A DNA stretch of 64,000 nucleotides from an uncultured Gemmata sp. (GCA_937924775.1 CALDUT010000019.1:1-64000); one strand, 5' to 3'; positions 44,089-56,733 are shown, counted from the stretch's first letter. Notes: generated from the letters alone by a model not told the origin. Made by a program: numbers and translations.

Positions 44089-47000
44089 ATGATGGCCCCG
44101 CTGCCGAACCCCAGCTCGTTTGGCAACCGGCCCGAACTTCCGCGGGTCCGCCTCGACGTCCGTACCGATACCGGACGGACCAGCCACTTCGACCTCGACC
44201 GCGACGAATTCCTCATCGGCAGTGCCGCGGGCTGCGACTTGCGTCTGCCCGCATCAGCACTGCCCGCTGTCGCTCTTCGACTCACCCGACAGCCCGAGGG
44301 TTGGCGCCTCCGCCGCGTGGCCCCAGCCATTCCAGTGGTCATCAACGATACAAGCCTGACCACCAATAGCCCTTACTTGCTACATCCGGGCGATACCATC
44401 CGGATCGCCGGCTACACGATCACGGTACAATTCCTGGCCCCAGCTGCTGCATCCTATCTGGCCCCACAATTCGTGCCACTCGACGACGTTCCGCTGGCCG
44501 AACCGGCTCACGAACCCCCCCCCGCCCCAACCTCTTCAACCTCTCTGGATGAAGAATACCGACGGCTCGAACAACGCCGGCAGAAACTCGAAGCCGAAGA
44601 GGCTGACCGCCGCGCCGCCTGGGAAACCCAAAACGCCGACCTGATTCGCCGCCAACGCGAACTCGATCGCCTGACTGAAGAACTCCAGACCGATAAAGCC
44701 CAATGGCACGAACGGCGGGCCGCGATCGAACAAGAACTCGCCCAGCAACACGCCGCTGCCGCGGAACGGCTCCGCCGCGAATTGGAAGAACTCCGGCAAC
44801 AATGCCTCGCCGAATGCCAGCGGCAACGGGACGAATTGCAAAAGGAACGGGAACAATTCCAGGCCGAACGCGCAGCCTTCGAACCCCAGCGACAACAGCT
44901 CCGCGAGGAGCAAAACCGACTGGCCGCGCAAGTCCAAGAACTCACGCGGCAACGGGAAACCTTCGCCGCCGATCGCGACATCTTTGAGAAAATGCGGGCT
45001 TCGTTCGCTACGCAAACGCAGGCCGACGAAGAGCGGCTCAAAGTGTGGGAATCGGAACTTTTGGCCCGCCAGGCTGAGCTGACCCGCCGAGAGGAGCTGC
45101 TCCGCACCGCACGCGAAGAATTCGACCAAGAACGCTGCCGCTTTCACAGCGATGTTATCGCTCTGGAGCGTCGCCTGATGGCCGTCGAACAGGCAGAACG
45201 GACCATCACCACCCGTACCCAGGAACTCGATAACCGATTGGAACAGCTGCAACGCGAAGCCCGTGAATGGGAAGAAACCGTCTGGTTGGCCACCGCGGAA
45301 CAAGAACGGCTCCGCGCCGAAGCCGAACGGCTCGACCGACAGAAGGCGGAACTCGATGCACAGTCGGCCCTGCTGGCCGAGCGCGCAGCGCAAATCGAAG
45401 CGCAGCAAGCGGTTGTGGCAGTCATGCGGGCAAAACTGGAACGCACCCGTCACGACATCGAACGCGAAGCCTGGCAATTGGCCGCCGCCCGTCTCCGGGA
45501 AGAAGAAGCCCAAGCCGAACTCCGCCGACGCATCCAAGAGGCCGAAGAACTCCGGGCCACGCTCAACGCAGCTCAGGCCGATACCGAACAGGAACGCCGC
45601 CGGCTCGACGAGCGCGATTCCCTTTTAGCCGCGGGGCTCGCCGAAATTCAGGCCCAACGCGAAGCTCTGGCCGCGGAAGCCAAACGCTTGCAAGAACGCG
45701 AGGCGGAACTCGACCTGCGCACTGCGGAGCTCGCCGAGCAAACCGGCATGCTCAAAGGCCGACTCACCCAAGCCCTCGACCTCCAGTCCCGCCTGGAAGC
45801 CGATCGCGTCGCCATCCGCGAGCGTGAAGCGGCCTTAGCGCAATCGGAAGAAGCCCGTCTCGCTTTCCAAGAACAATTACGCCGCCGTTCCGAAGAATTG
45901 GCCCTGCGGGCCAAAGAACTGGAGGAAACCGCCCGGCAACTGGCTGCCGAGCGGGCGGCCATCGCCGAAGCCCAGGCAGAATTCGTGGCCACCCGCCAAG
46001 CCGCCGAAGAGGAACTCGCGGCCCGTCGCCAGCAACTCGATTCTGAAGCCCAACGCTGGCAGCAACACGCCGCCACCTTCGCCCAGAAAGAAGAAGCCCT
46101 CGCACGGCAAGTGGCCCGGCTCAAAGACGTCGGCGCGGCGGTGGCAGCGGAGCGCAAAAGCCTCGCGGAAGCCCGCGCCGCTTGTGAGGCCGAACGCTCC
46201 CAGTTGGAGGAATTCCGCCAGAGGATGGCCGCGGAATGGGAAACTCTGCAGGCTCAAGCCCCCGAACTGGAGGAACAAACCCGCCTGGCCCTCGAACGGT
46301 TGGCCAACGCCCGCGAAATGCTCCGCGGCCACTTAAGCGAATTGAACGAATTCGCCCGGCTGAGCCGCACAGACCTTGAAACGGCCCGCACGCAACTTCA
46401 GGCCGAAGCCGAACGCATTCGCCAGCAACACGAACTGCTCGAACGGGCCAAAGATGAACACCGCGTCGCCGTCAGTGCCTTCCGCCAACAAATCATCGAG
46501 TGGCAAGGCACCATCGCCGAAATCCGGCGGCAATTGACGGCCAGCGAAACGCGTCTGGAAGCCAAAGCCGTGGCGGCCACCGAAGCCGCCACCGCGGCCG
46601 CTGATGCAACCCGCCAATTGGCGGAAGAAACCGAACGTCTGCGGCGGGAACGCGAAGAGCTGACAGCGCGCCGTACCGAAATGGAACGGCATCTGGCCGA
46701 GATGCGCGAATGGTACCGCAAGAAACTCCGCGAATTGGCCCGCAGCAATGTCCAAGATGCCAGCCCGGAGCTGAAGATTCACAACCCCGGGCCGGCGACG
46801 GCAGCGTCTTCGCCCTCCGCCGGTCCGCTCGCCCCCTTGGCGGTCGATGAACTCGAACCCGGGGATCGCCAATTGGGCGAACTCCTCCAATCGGCTGGGT
46901 TGGTTGATCCCGATACGCTCACCGCCCTGTGGGCCGAAGCGCACCGGCAACGGCGCACCCTGCGACAAGTACTCCTTGCCAGCGGAGCGATCACACTGTA

Positions 47001-47856
47001 CCAACTGGCCCTGATCGAAGCCGGGAATCTCGACGCCCTCGTTCTCGGCCGTTTCCGCGTCATCGACCGGCTGCGGGTCTCGGCCAAAGAAGCGGTTTAT
47101 CGGGTATTCGATCCGCAACGGGCTGGTTCGGGGCACAGTGGCGTCTTCCTTCTGCGGCATCTGGGCGAGGAGGAAATGCAGGATGCCATCCATCCCGACG
47201 AATTCCGGCAGCGGTTCTCGGCCGCGCGCGACGCGGCCCACCCCCACCTGGCCACGGTCGTCGAAGTACTCGACATCAACGGTCGGCCTGCGGTTGTGAT
47301 AGAATGGCTCAATGGGTTAGTGAGCGCCGACTGGCCACCGTTTGCCGCCCATCCGGGGTGTTGGGTGCGTTTGGCCACCATGGCCGCTGGGGCTATCGAA
47401 GCCGCTCACCGGGTGGGGCTCGTTCACGGTCGGTTAACGTCCGATTCCTTCCTGCTGACCCCCGAGGGAGTGCTGAAGGTCCTCGGTTTTGGGGAACCCC
47501 TGTGGCTGGGCGTTGGTCCGGTGCCGGCCGAAGTATCCTTCGCGACCGACCTGCGGGCGTTTGGTCAGGTCCTTTTTGGCTGGTCGCAGCTCTTGGGCAA
47601 GAAACGCAGTACGCGGTCGAAAGCGTTTCCCGAAACGCTCTGGAACGTCATCCGGCGGTTGGAGGCCGACGCCGAACCGCCGATGGCCGACACCGTCGCC
47701 GCGGCCCAACCCTATGCTTCCGCGGCCGATCTGCTCGCCGACCTGCAGCGGATCGCCCGAGAAACACCCTTCAGCGACGATGCGTGGGAGCGACTGCTCA
47801 AATATGTCGCCGACCATGCCCCCGATACACACATTCCCGCACGAAAAGCAGGCTGA
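44089..47856 (+). CDS. degenerate FHA - long coiled coil - GspE-N-like - pseudokinase protein
   Basis: A single 1255-residue ORF. Residues ~15-125 resemble an FHA domain (FLIGSAAGCDLRLPASAL ... VINDTSLTTNSPYLLHPGD), but the usual GR and S-x-x-H phosphothreonine-binding residues are replaced. Residues ~150-905 are an almost unbroken coiled coil of Glu/Arg/Ala/Gln heptads. Residues ~928-985 (LGELLQSAGLVDPDTL, ITLYQLALIEAGNLDALVLG) match the small domain that precedes the kinase in many planctomycete Ser/Thr kinases. The final ~240 residues follow a kinase fold with every catalytic motif altered: HRD region VHGRLTSDSFLL, DFG region VLGFGEP, and FLLRHL where the VAIK lysine is expected. It is probably a cytoplasmic scaffold; no membrane helix is seen. 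Confidence 0.75.
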   Translation: MMAPLPNPSSFGNRPELPRVRLDVRTDTGRTSHFDLDRDEFLIGSAAGCDLRLPASALPAVALRLTRQPEGWRLRRVAPAIPVVINDTSLTTNSPYLLHPGDTIRIAGYTITVQFLAPAAASYLAPQFVPLDDVPLAEPAHEPPPAPTSSTSLDEEYRRLEQRRQKLEAEEADRRAAWETQNADLIRRQRELDRLTEELQTDKAQWHERRAAIEQELAQQHAAAAERLRRELEELRQQCLAECQRQRDELQKEREQFQAERAAFEPQRQQLREEQNRLAAQVQELTRQRETFAADRDIFEKMRASFATQTQADEERLKVWESELLARQAELTRREELLRTAREEFDQERCRFHSDVIALERRLMAVEQAERTITTRTQELDNRLEQLQREAREWEETVWLATAEQERLRAEAERLDRQKAELDAQSALLAERAAQIEAQQAVVAVMRAKLERTRHDIEREAWQLAAARLREEEAQAELRRRIQEAEELRATLNAAQADTEQERRRLDERDSLLAAGLAEIQAQREALAAEAKRLQEREAELDLRTAELAEQTGMLKGRLTQALDLQSRLEADRVAIREREAALAQSEEARLAFQEQLRRRSEELALRAKELEETARQLAAERAAIAEAQAEFVATRQAAEEELAARRQQLDSEAQRWQQHAATFAQKEEALARQVARLKDVGAAVAAERKSLAEARAACEAERSQLEEFRQRMAAEWETLQAQAPELEEQTRLALERLANAREMLRGHLSELNEFARLSRTDLETARTQLQAEAERIRQQHELLERAKDEHRVAVSAFRQQIIEWQGTIAEIRRQLTASETRLEAKAVAATEAATAAADATRQLAEETERLRREREELTARRTEMERHLAEMREWYRKKLRELARSNVQDASPELKIHNPGPATAASSPSAGPLAPLAVDELEPGDRQLGELLQSAGLVDPDTLTALWAEAHRQRRTLRQVLLASGAITLYQLALIEAGNLDALVLGRFRVIDRLRVSAKEAVYRVFDPQRAGSGHSGVFLLRHLGEEEMQDAIHPDEFRQRFSAARDAAHPHLATVVEVLDINGRPAVVIEWLNGLVSADWPPFAAHPGCWVRLATMAAGAIEAAHRVGLVHGRLTSDSFLLTPEGVLKVLGFGEPLWLGVGPVPAEVSFATDLRAFGQVLFGWSQLLGKKRSTRSKAFPETLWNVIRRLEADAEPPMADTVAAAQPYASAADLLADLQRIARETPFSDDAWERLLKYVADHAPDTHIPARKAG

Positions 47857-47975
47857 GACGAGGGATGGGGATTCAACTCAGGCCCCCCCGGGATGACGCC
47901 CCCGGGTACGGCCACTGAATTGCCCACCGCGATAGCCCGTTTTTTTAACCTCGGCCCCTTCCACAGCCATAACGC

Positions 47976-48770
47976 TCAGTAATCGAAGGCGTTTTCCCCC
48001 AATCCCACGTTCAATTTCACATCGCTGAAACTGTACGCTTCGATCAAGTCTCCACTTTGGGACCCGGTTTTGGGTTGGTCGTAAGCTTCGTAACGCAGCG
48101 GCAGTTTGGTTTCTTTGTCGATGTAGAGCAGCATTTGGTAGGCCGTGCGGAAGGCATGCGGGCGGCGGAGGAGAACCTCATAGCGAACAACATTGCGGCC
48201 CGCGAATTGATAATCGCCGCGGTAAACTTCGATCGGATTGTTGAGCGTTTTCTCCCGGGCTACGGCAGCGGCCACACGGTCGACAAGGGCCGTCATGGTC
48301 CATTGGGTCACTGGGTGGCGATTGGCGGCGAGGAATTTGGCATCGTTGAGTTCCAGGGTTTGGAAACCTTTCGCCCCCGCGACCCCGGCAGGGCGGTAAC
48401 GCATCCGATCGGCCTTGCGGGTGGCACTGTAAGCCACTTCCATACCGGCGACCGATTCCGGCCGGGCGAAGCGCACATACACCCCGGCCGGATGCGTCCG
48501 AACTTTCATCTCCGCAACCTGCTCGGCTGAAATTTTGCCATTAACTAGTTCTTGCCGGGTGAACGTGCAAGTGTAATCGCGAACTTTGCCCAACGCCGTT
48601 CGCGATTCACTCAACACCGTGACAAACGATTCCCGGGGGTTTTTCTCCCCATCGCCGGAACCACTGTCGGCTTTGGCCACGGCGGGCCCTTGACGTGGCT
48701 GCGCCACGACGGCCGCTCCGCCCACGATCCAACCCGCGCAAGCGACAATCGCCCACATTTTCATGCGCAT
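47976..48770 (-). CDS. DUF1571 family secreted protein
   Basis: The 264-residue protein has a signal peptide (MRMKMWAIVACAGWIVGGAA) and the DUF1571 pattern: VRDYTCTFTRQELVNGKI, MKVRTHPAGVYVRFARP, MRYRPAGVAGAKGFQTLEL, MLLYIDKETKLPLRYEAYD. The fold is related to LolA/LolB-type lipoprotein carriers by prediction in the family, with unknown ligand. A GGGGGAG ribosome site precedes ATG 48770. Monocistronic, next to a divergent-looking outer-membrane gene on the same strand. Confidence 0.82.
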   Translation of the reverse strand: MRMKMWAIVACAGWIVGGAAVVAQPRQGPAVAKADSGSGDGEKNPRESFVTVLSESRTALGKVRDYTCTFTRQELVNGKISAEQVAEMKVRTHPAGVYVRFARPESVAGMEVAYSATRKADRMRYRPAGVAGAKGFQTLELNDAKFLAANRHPVTQWTMTALVDRVAAAVAREKTLNNPIEVYRGDYQFAGRNVVRYEVLLRRPHAFRTAYQMLLYIDKETKLPLRYEAYDQPKTGSQSGDLIEAYSFSDVKLNVGLGENAFDY

Positions 48771-48899
48771 TCTTCGCTCCCCCCCAAGCAGCTTTTACAG
48801 ACCATTGGCTGTGGGCCATAGCACGAAGAGGGCTGCGAGAAAAGAGCAATTTCCGAGGATGAGAAATGAAAAAATAGTGAACAAATTTGCAAAATCGAA

Positions 48900-50291
48900 T
48901 TAATAGCGCAAAATAAAGTCAACGGTAAAGCGGTTTCGAAAGAGATCGCGCCGTCCGGCGAAGGGAATTTCAAACGCGGCCCCTAGTTGGGCACTTTCGG
49001 TAATTTTCACACGCCCACCGAAGGCGCCGGTCAACAAACCGGTGCCGCCCGCTTGGCCGCCAAAATTGATCAAATCCCTTCCCTCTGCGCCGATCGGTGT
49101 ACTTCGACCTGTATTGGTGACCACAAACCAATTCAACTCCACCAGCGGGTAGAACCGGTGGGCATTCATGACGTCGAAGTCCAAATGAGCTGAGAGCCAA
49201 TAATAACTGCTCCGCTGATTGTTGGTGGCAAAGGCGAAGCCAGTGTTCGCCAGGAAATTAAAACTGCCAAACTGAAAATCACGCAGAAAGTTCTGGGCAT
49301 AACTGAGGTATGGGGCGATCGACAGATTCCCCGTAGTCTGGAACGCACGACGGGAACCCACGGGCAACTGGAATTGCAAACCAGCGGCGGCGAGAATCCC
49401 GTTTTCTTCGCCGCGGTAGAAGGTCCATTTCGGACCCAGCCACAGTTCGGCGAAGCCCGATTCATCGTCGAAGCGTGAGGCCGAACCCGGGTTGATCCAG
49501 ATTCCCCCCAGTTTGTGGAACACGAACGACCAACGGTCGGATAGGGCCAGTCGCCCTTGCACCCCGAAGTAGGAAATGTTGCCCCCGAGAAAATCGGGCT
49601 GGCTGGAGGGGATCCTCTGGTAAATGAAGATCGGGCGGACCTCTGTGAGCGACCGGGGGTCTTCAAACAGAAACGGATTGGTCACAGGCGAGATGAAGCC
49701 GTCGAACATATGATCGCTTCGGAACCAACCGCCTGCGCGTTGGCCGAAAATTATCTCCATGGTCTCGCCCCACTGTCCCCATTTTGCCGAAGAATTTGTG
49801 GACTCTTGCTGTGGCGAGGGGAAACGATGCCGCTCAGATGAAGGCCGATTCAAGAATTCGGCCACTGGATCGTGCGCGGGGGGCTGGTACGCCGTCTGTG
49901 CGATCGCTTTATCGACAATTGCCGACGGTACTGGTGTACTGGTGATGGTCGCCGTACCGGTCGAATCGGTGTACCGCGGCGGCCCCAGAGTCGCGGCCCG
50001 GACGCGTTCGGTCGGATGCTCGGGCGGCGCTGTTCGCGCACCCGGGGTTCGCTCAGCAGGGGTTGATGACGACGGGGGTGAGGATGGCCAAGGTTTGGGA
50101 TCAGCAACGCCCACCGGCGCGCCCAAAATCGGCGGTGGAAGTTGCGTTCGGGCCTGAACTTCCGCGGGGGGCGGCGGGCCTTCCCCCGCATCCAGAGGGC
50201 TGATGGGGCCAAGCGGTTGCGCTGTGGCGGGAGGGCAAACTCCAACCACTATCGACGCAACAGCAGCCCACAACCAACCCACACGGGGCAT
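48900..50291 (-). CDS. outer-membrane beta-barrel-like protein
   Basis: A 463-residue exported protein (signal peptide to about residue 24, PPATAQP). Residues 25-170 are a Pro/Ser/Thr-rich disordered segment. From ~200 on, amphipathic strands alternate with turns (SYFGVQGRLALSDRWSFVFHKL, FGSFNFLANTGFAFATNN, SSYYWLSAHLDFDVMNAHRF) and the chain ends RFTVDFILRY with an aromatic final residue, as in outer-membrane barrels. It resembles planctomycete barrel proteins of unknown cargo. No partner is evident. Confidence 0.65.
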   Translation of the reverse strand: MPRVGWLWAAVASIVVGVCPPATAQPLGPISPLDAGEGPPPPAEVQARTQLPPPILGAPVGVADPKPWPSSPPSSSTPAERTPGARTAPPEHPTERVRAATLGPPRYTDSTGTATITSTPVPSAIVDKAIAQTAYQPPAHDPVAEFLNRPSSERHRFPSPQQESTNSSAKWGQWGETMEIIFGQRAGGWFRSDHMFDGFISPVTNPFLFEDPRSLTEVRPIFIYQRIPSSQPDFLGGNISYFGVQGRLALSDRWSFVFHKLGGIWINPGSASRFDDESGFAELWLGPKWTFYRGEENGILAAAGLQFQLPVGSRRAFQTTGNLSIAPYLSYAQNFLRDFQFGSFNFLANTGFAFATNNQRSSYYWLSAHLDFDVMNAHRFYPLVELNWFVVTNTGRSTPIGAEGRDLINFGGQAGGTGLLTGAFGGRVKITESAQLGAAFEIPFAGRRDLFRNRFTVDFILRY

Positions 50292-50584
50292 AACCGGTCT
50301 CCCTACCAGGGTTGACCATCGGCAAGATTGGGAAATAGTTGTTGGCTCACGAAGAGAGGGGTGATGGCGTAGGCGATTCGCTCACCCGCCGCTTTCACCC
50401 GGATAACCTATTCCCGTTTATCTTGCCTCCTTCCCTCGGCCCGACATCCTGCCGGGTATCATTTCCATCGGCGGATGAGGCGAGCCGCGTGAAGACTTCA
50501 CCAAGAAATCACAGCCACAAGTGGCTCGCAGCCCCTATAACCGGACAACATCCAGACGCGAGAGGAATTCGAGGAGATTGGCAC

Positions 50585-51451
50585 ATGAAACGACACAACA
50601 GCGTAATGATCCTGGCCGCAGTGATCAGCGGCGGACTGTTAGGAAGTTTTGCCATCGGCTGGTGGTCCGGAGGGCACGAAACGATCGCCGAAGCGACCGC
50701 GGCCCGCCTGCCCGACGATGTACCAGCTTTCTTCCGAAACGGTGGCAAACACCTGGCCCACTTTGCGGTTGATCCCGACCGATGGAAAAATCGCGACACG
50801 CCCTTTCTCCGCGCTGAAGAAGAAGGTAACCACTACCTCGACATGGAAGACCTCGACGGTTGCCAGCTCCCTGCAACCCACCGCTTCGACGCCATGAAAA
50901 TGATCTACACCGAGTTGAAGAAGGAACCCAACAAGGTTGGCTTGTTGCCCTATGCCATCATGGAGAACTACGAAAAATTAGTGGTGGCTTTCGCGGATTA
51001 TCGCAAAAACCCCACGAATAGTTCCATTCCGATGAAGTGTTTGGTTCACGGCGGGGTCTTGTGTCACTACACCGGAGATGCCGCGATGCCCCTGCACACC
51101 ACGCGCGATTACGACGGTCGCCGGCAACCCGATGGCAGCGTTCAACAAAAAGGCATCCACGCGAAGATCGACGGCTTCCCCGAGAAGAACCAGATCACTG
51201 CGGAGGAAGTCTGCCGCGGATTGGAGGCCAAGAAAATTGACGATGTGTGGGCCTATGTGAACAAATTCATTGCTGAATCGCACACGCATGTAGCCCAATG
51301 CTATGAATTGGACGCCGCCGGGGCTTTCGATAAGCCCACCGCGGAAAGCCGGGCCTTCATTCTCGCCCGTGTCCGCGCGGGGGCCCAATTCACCCTCGAT
51401 TTGTGGTACAACGCCTGGCTACAAAGTGCCAGGCTGCGTGGAGCCTGGTGA
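50585..51451 (+). CDS. S1/P1-nuclease/phospholipase C-like zinc enzyme
   Basis: ATG at 50585 follows CGAGGAG by ten nucleotides; the longer upstream frame is not protein-like. The 288-residue product has a membrane-anchoring or signal helix (MILAAVISGGLLGSFAIGWW). A set of candidate Zn ligands fits the S1/P1 nuclease and phospholipase C superfamily: W27/H31 (WWSGGHETIA), H83-x2-D86 (GNHYLDMED), H155, H161-x3-D165 and H171 (HGGVLCHYTGDAAMPLHTT), and H192 (KGIHAKID). It is probably exported and cleaves phosphodiesters; the substrate is unknown. It ends 27 nt from the convergent MGH1 gene. Confidence 0.75.
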   Translation: MKRHNSVMILAAVISGGLLGSFAIGWWSGGHETIAEATAARLPDDVPAFFRNGGKHLAHFAVDPDRWKNRDTPFLRAEEEGNHYLDMEDLDGCQLPATHRFDAMKMIYTELKKEPNKVGLLPYAIMENYEKLVVAFADYRKNPTNSSIPMKCLVHGGVLCHYTGDAAMPLHTTRDYDGRRQPDGSVQQKGIHAKIDGFPEKNQITAEEVCRGLEAKKIDDVWAYVNKFIAESHTHVAQCYELDAAGAFDKPTAESRAFILARVRAGAQFTLDLWYNAWLQSARLRGAW

Positions 51452-51478
51452 CGCCAAAACCCCTCCACCGACTGACGG

Positions 51479-54355
<2,877 letters not shown>

Positions 54356-54556
54356 GATAAGCGTCCTCGGGCCTCAAGCGATGGGCGATGGGTTAACGGA
54401 TGTCAACTATCCCCATCGAGCCGGCTCGCGCCGAAAAGAGCCGAGTTTTCGGAAGTTTAGCTCACCGGAGAAGGATTGTCCGTTGTAAGCGGTTTCTCTT
54501 GTCGCTAGTTTGAAATTGTTTCTCCGCCCAAACGGAACTCGTGATGGAAGTAGCTT

Positions 54557-55855
54557 ATGCGTACCGGTGTTCTTAGCTGTGTGCTTTGTCTGGTGCTAGG
54601 CTGGGCGGCTTGGGCCGCGGAAACTTGGCCGGGCTTTCGCGGGCCCCAAGGCGATGGCCGGGCCAGTAGCGCCAATGTACCGATCAAGTGGAGCGAAACC
54701 GAGAACATCCGCTGGAAGACCGCGATCCACGGCAAGGGGTGGTCGTCGCCGGTAGTCTGGGGCAAGCAAGTGTGGGTGACAACGGCTGACGAAGTTCCTG
54801 GCGAGAAAGAACCGCCGAAGAACGGCGGGGCGCCGTCGAACCCAGTGAAGGAGGTGAGTTTCTTCGCGGTGTGCGTCGATCGCACCACGGGAGCGATTGT
54901 TCACGACATTCGCCTGCGCACCGAGAAGAACCCCGCGTACTGCCACCCCTTCAACAGTTATGCCTCACCGACGCCATTCATTGAGGAAGGCCGACTGTAT
55001 GCCCATTTCGGCAGCCACGGGACGTTCTGTCTGGATACCACCACCGGCAAGGTCTTGTGGGAACGGCTTGATCTGGAATGCGATCACTTCCGTGGGCCTG
55101 GTTCTTCACCGGTGGTTTATGGTGATCTGCTCTACCTGATCTTCGACGGTTTCGATGTGCAGTATGTCACTGCGCTGGATAAGAAAACGGGTAAAACCCG
55201 ATGGAAGACCCACCGCAACATCAAATACAGCACCGACAATGGCGACAACAAGAAAGCCTACGCCACGCCCGCCCTCTTCACCGTACAGGGTCAGGACATG
55301 CTCGTGTGCCCATCCGCGGAATGCACCATCGCCTACAACCCCTTAACCGGTCAAGAGTTGTGGCGATTCACGCACGGCGGTATGAACGGTTCGTGCCGGC
55401 CGGTGATGGCTAACGGCCGGCTCTACATCAACAGCGGCCACACCAAAAAGCTGTTTGCCCTCAAACCCGAACTGCTGTGCGGCGAAGTTCCCAAAGAAGC
55501 GATTGCCTGGCAAACGGGCAAAGACGTCTGCTTGCGTTCCTCGATGCTGGTTGAGGGCGAGTTGTTGTTCATGGTGTCCGATACCGGGATTGCCAGTTGT
55601 TTGAACGCGCAAACCGGGGAGGTGTACTGGAACGAACGGCTCGATGGCGAATTCACCGCTTCTCCTGTCTCCGCTGGAGGGCATGTGTACTTCTGCAGTC
55701 AGACCGGACGCATCACCGTCGTGACGGCGACTCGCCAGTTTAACATTGTCTCCGAGAATCGCCTGGCCGACGGTTTTATGGCTTCGCCCGCCATCGCTGA
55801 CAACGAATTGTTTTTGCGAACGAAAACGCACCTATACAGCATCGGCCCGAAGTGA
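54557..55855 (+). CDS. secreted PQQ-like beta-propeller protein
   Basis: ATG at 54557 with GGAAG upstream yields 432 residues with signal peptide MRTGVLSCVLCLVLGWAAWA. Repeated blade motifs typical of the PQQ-binding-like propeller follow: WPGFRGPQGDGRA, GWSSPVVWGKQVWVTTAD, DTTTGKVLWERLDLE, ALDKKTGKTRWKTHRN, YNPLTGQELWRFTHG, LNAQTGEVYWNERLDG. No quinone-cofactor catalytic residues can be identified, so a binding or assembly role is more likely than dehydrogenase activity. It is divergent from the MGH1 gene across a 200-nt gap. Confidence 0.82.
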   Translation: MRTGVLSCVLCLVLGWAAWAAETWPGFRGPQGDGRASSANVPIKWSETENIRWKTAIHGKGWSSPVVWGKQVWVTTADEVPGEKEPPKNGGAPSNPVKEVSFFAVCVDRTTGAIVHDIRLRTEKNPAYCHPFNSYASPTPFIEEGRLYAHFGSHGTFCLDTTTGKVLWERLDLECDHFRGPGSSPVVYGDLLYLIFDGFDVQYVTALDKKTGKTRWKTHRNIKYSTDNGDNKKAYATPALFTVQGQDMLVCPSAECTIAYNPLTGQELWRFTHGGMNGSCRPVMANGRLYINSGHTKKLFALKPELLCGEVPKEAIAWQTGKDVCLRSSMLVEGELLFMVSDTGIASCLNAQTGEVYWNERLDGEFTASPVSAGGHVYFCSQTGRITVVTATRQFNIVSENRLADGFMASPAIADNELFLRTKTHLYSIGPK

Positions 55856-55879
55856 AGCCCACACGCCTGAATGCCGCTG

Positions 55880-55905
55880 TAAATGAAAAGGGGCCAGGCC
55901 CCGCA
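55880..55905 (-). terminator. possible intrinsic terminator for the SGNH gene
   Basis: GGGGC (55890-55894) and GCCCC (55898-55902) can pair around CAG; on the minus strand the stem is followed by TTTTCATTT. It lies about 100 nt past the stop at 56002, so it may serve that gene; the stem is short. Confidence 0.35.
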
Positions 55906-55944
55906 ACGCATCGGTCCGGCGGGGCGAGAGCGTGACAAACGGTA

Positions 55945-55986
55945 GGCCGTGGGAAACGAAGGGATGCTAGTTCGAGCCCCACGGCC
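55945..55986. other. 9-bp inverted repeat between convergent genes
   Basis: GGCCGTGGG (55945-55953) and CCCACGGCC (55978-55986) pair perfectly across 24 nt, 16 nt from the stop of the minus-strand SGNH gene. No T tract follows on either strand. Confidence 0.5.
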
Positions 55987-56001
55987 GGTCCTGGCGGCTC
56001 G

Positions 56002-56733
56002 CTACTTTAACAACTTCGCAATATCATCTTTGATAGCTTCTGCCCAGATGGCGTAGCCTTCCGCACTTAAATGCAGAAAATCGGGCATGATCCGCCGTTC
56101 CAAACCGCCGTCTTTATTCAAGAAACGGCTACCGATGTCCTTGTAGAAAACTTTCTTGTTGTCAGCATACTTAGCGATAATCTCGTTGATCGCGGGAATC
56201 TTCTTGTGGAGTTTTTCCGCGGGGCACACCGTATCCTCTTTGCTGACCCCACCACCGCTGCGCGGGAAGACACCCAAGAGGAGAATCTTCATCTCCGGCT
56301 TTTGCCGTTGCAGTTCGTCGATGATGGCTTTGATGCCACCAGCGATCTGCTCCGGGCTGTGCGCCGCGGTGTTGTTGGTGCCGATCATAATGACGGCCAA
56401 CTTCGGCTTGAGCGGTTCAATCTCCTTGCCTTCGGTGATCCGCCACAGCACATGGCCGGTTTGGTCCCCGCCAATGCCGAGGTTGATGGGTTTGAATTGG
56501 GCAAAATGTTCGGCCCAGGCTTTTTTACCGTTGCCCTCCCAACCTTGCGTGATGGAATCGCCGATGAAGATCACATCGCCTTCACCTTTTTTGACGATTT
56601 CCAGGAATTGCTTGTGCCGGGGGATGTCGCGGTTGAGAGGTTTGGCCGCGGGGTTGTCTTTCGGGTCTTGCCCGGCCGCGGCCAGAGTGAGGACCGCAAT
56701 AGCCCCCAGAGGAAGGAAGTACTGCTTAAGCAT
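56002..56733 (-). CDS. secreted SGNH/GDSL hydrolase
   Basis: A 243-residue protein with signal peptide MLKQYFLPLGAIAVLTLAAA. Block I VIFIGDSITQGW carries the nucleophile S60, block II is NLGIGGDQTG, block III IMIGTNNTAAH, and block V DFLHLSAEG supplies D218 and H221. This branch resembles PAF-acetylhydrolase/rhamnogalacturonan-acetylesterase-like enzymes that remove acyl groups from lipids or glycans. AGAA precedes ATG at about 7 nt. It is divergent from the second DUF1501 gene. Confidence 0.88.
   Translation of the reverse strand: MLKQYFLPLGAIAVLTLAAAGQDPKDNPAAKPLNRDIPRHKQFLEIVKKGEGDVIFIGDSITQGWEGNGKKAWAEHFAQFKPINLGIGGDQTGHVLWRITEGKEIEPLKPKLAVIMIGTNNTAAHSPEQIAGGIKAIIDELQRQKPEMKILLLGVFPRSGGGVSKEDTVCPAEKLHKKIPAINEIIAKYADNKKVFYKDIGSRFLNKDGGLERRIMPDFLHLSAEGYAIWAEAIKDDIAKLLK

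Noticed and set aside
55960-55986. GTTCGAGCCCC looked like a tRNA T loop
   Set aside because: The flanking bases do not form a 5-bp T stem and there is no anticodon arm upstream; the bases belong to a 9-bp inverted repeat instead.
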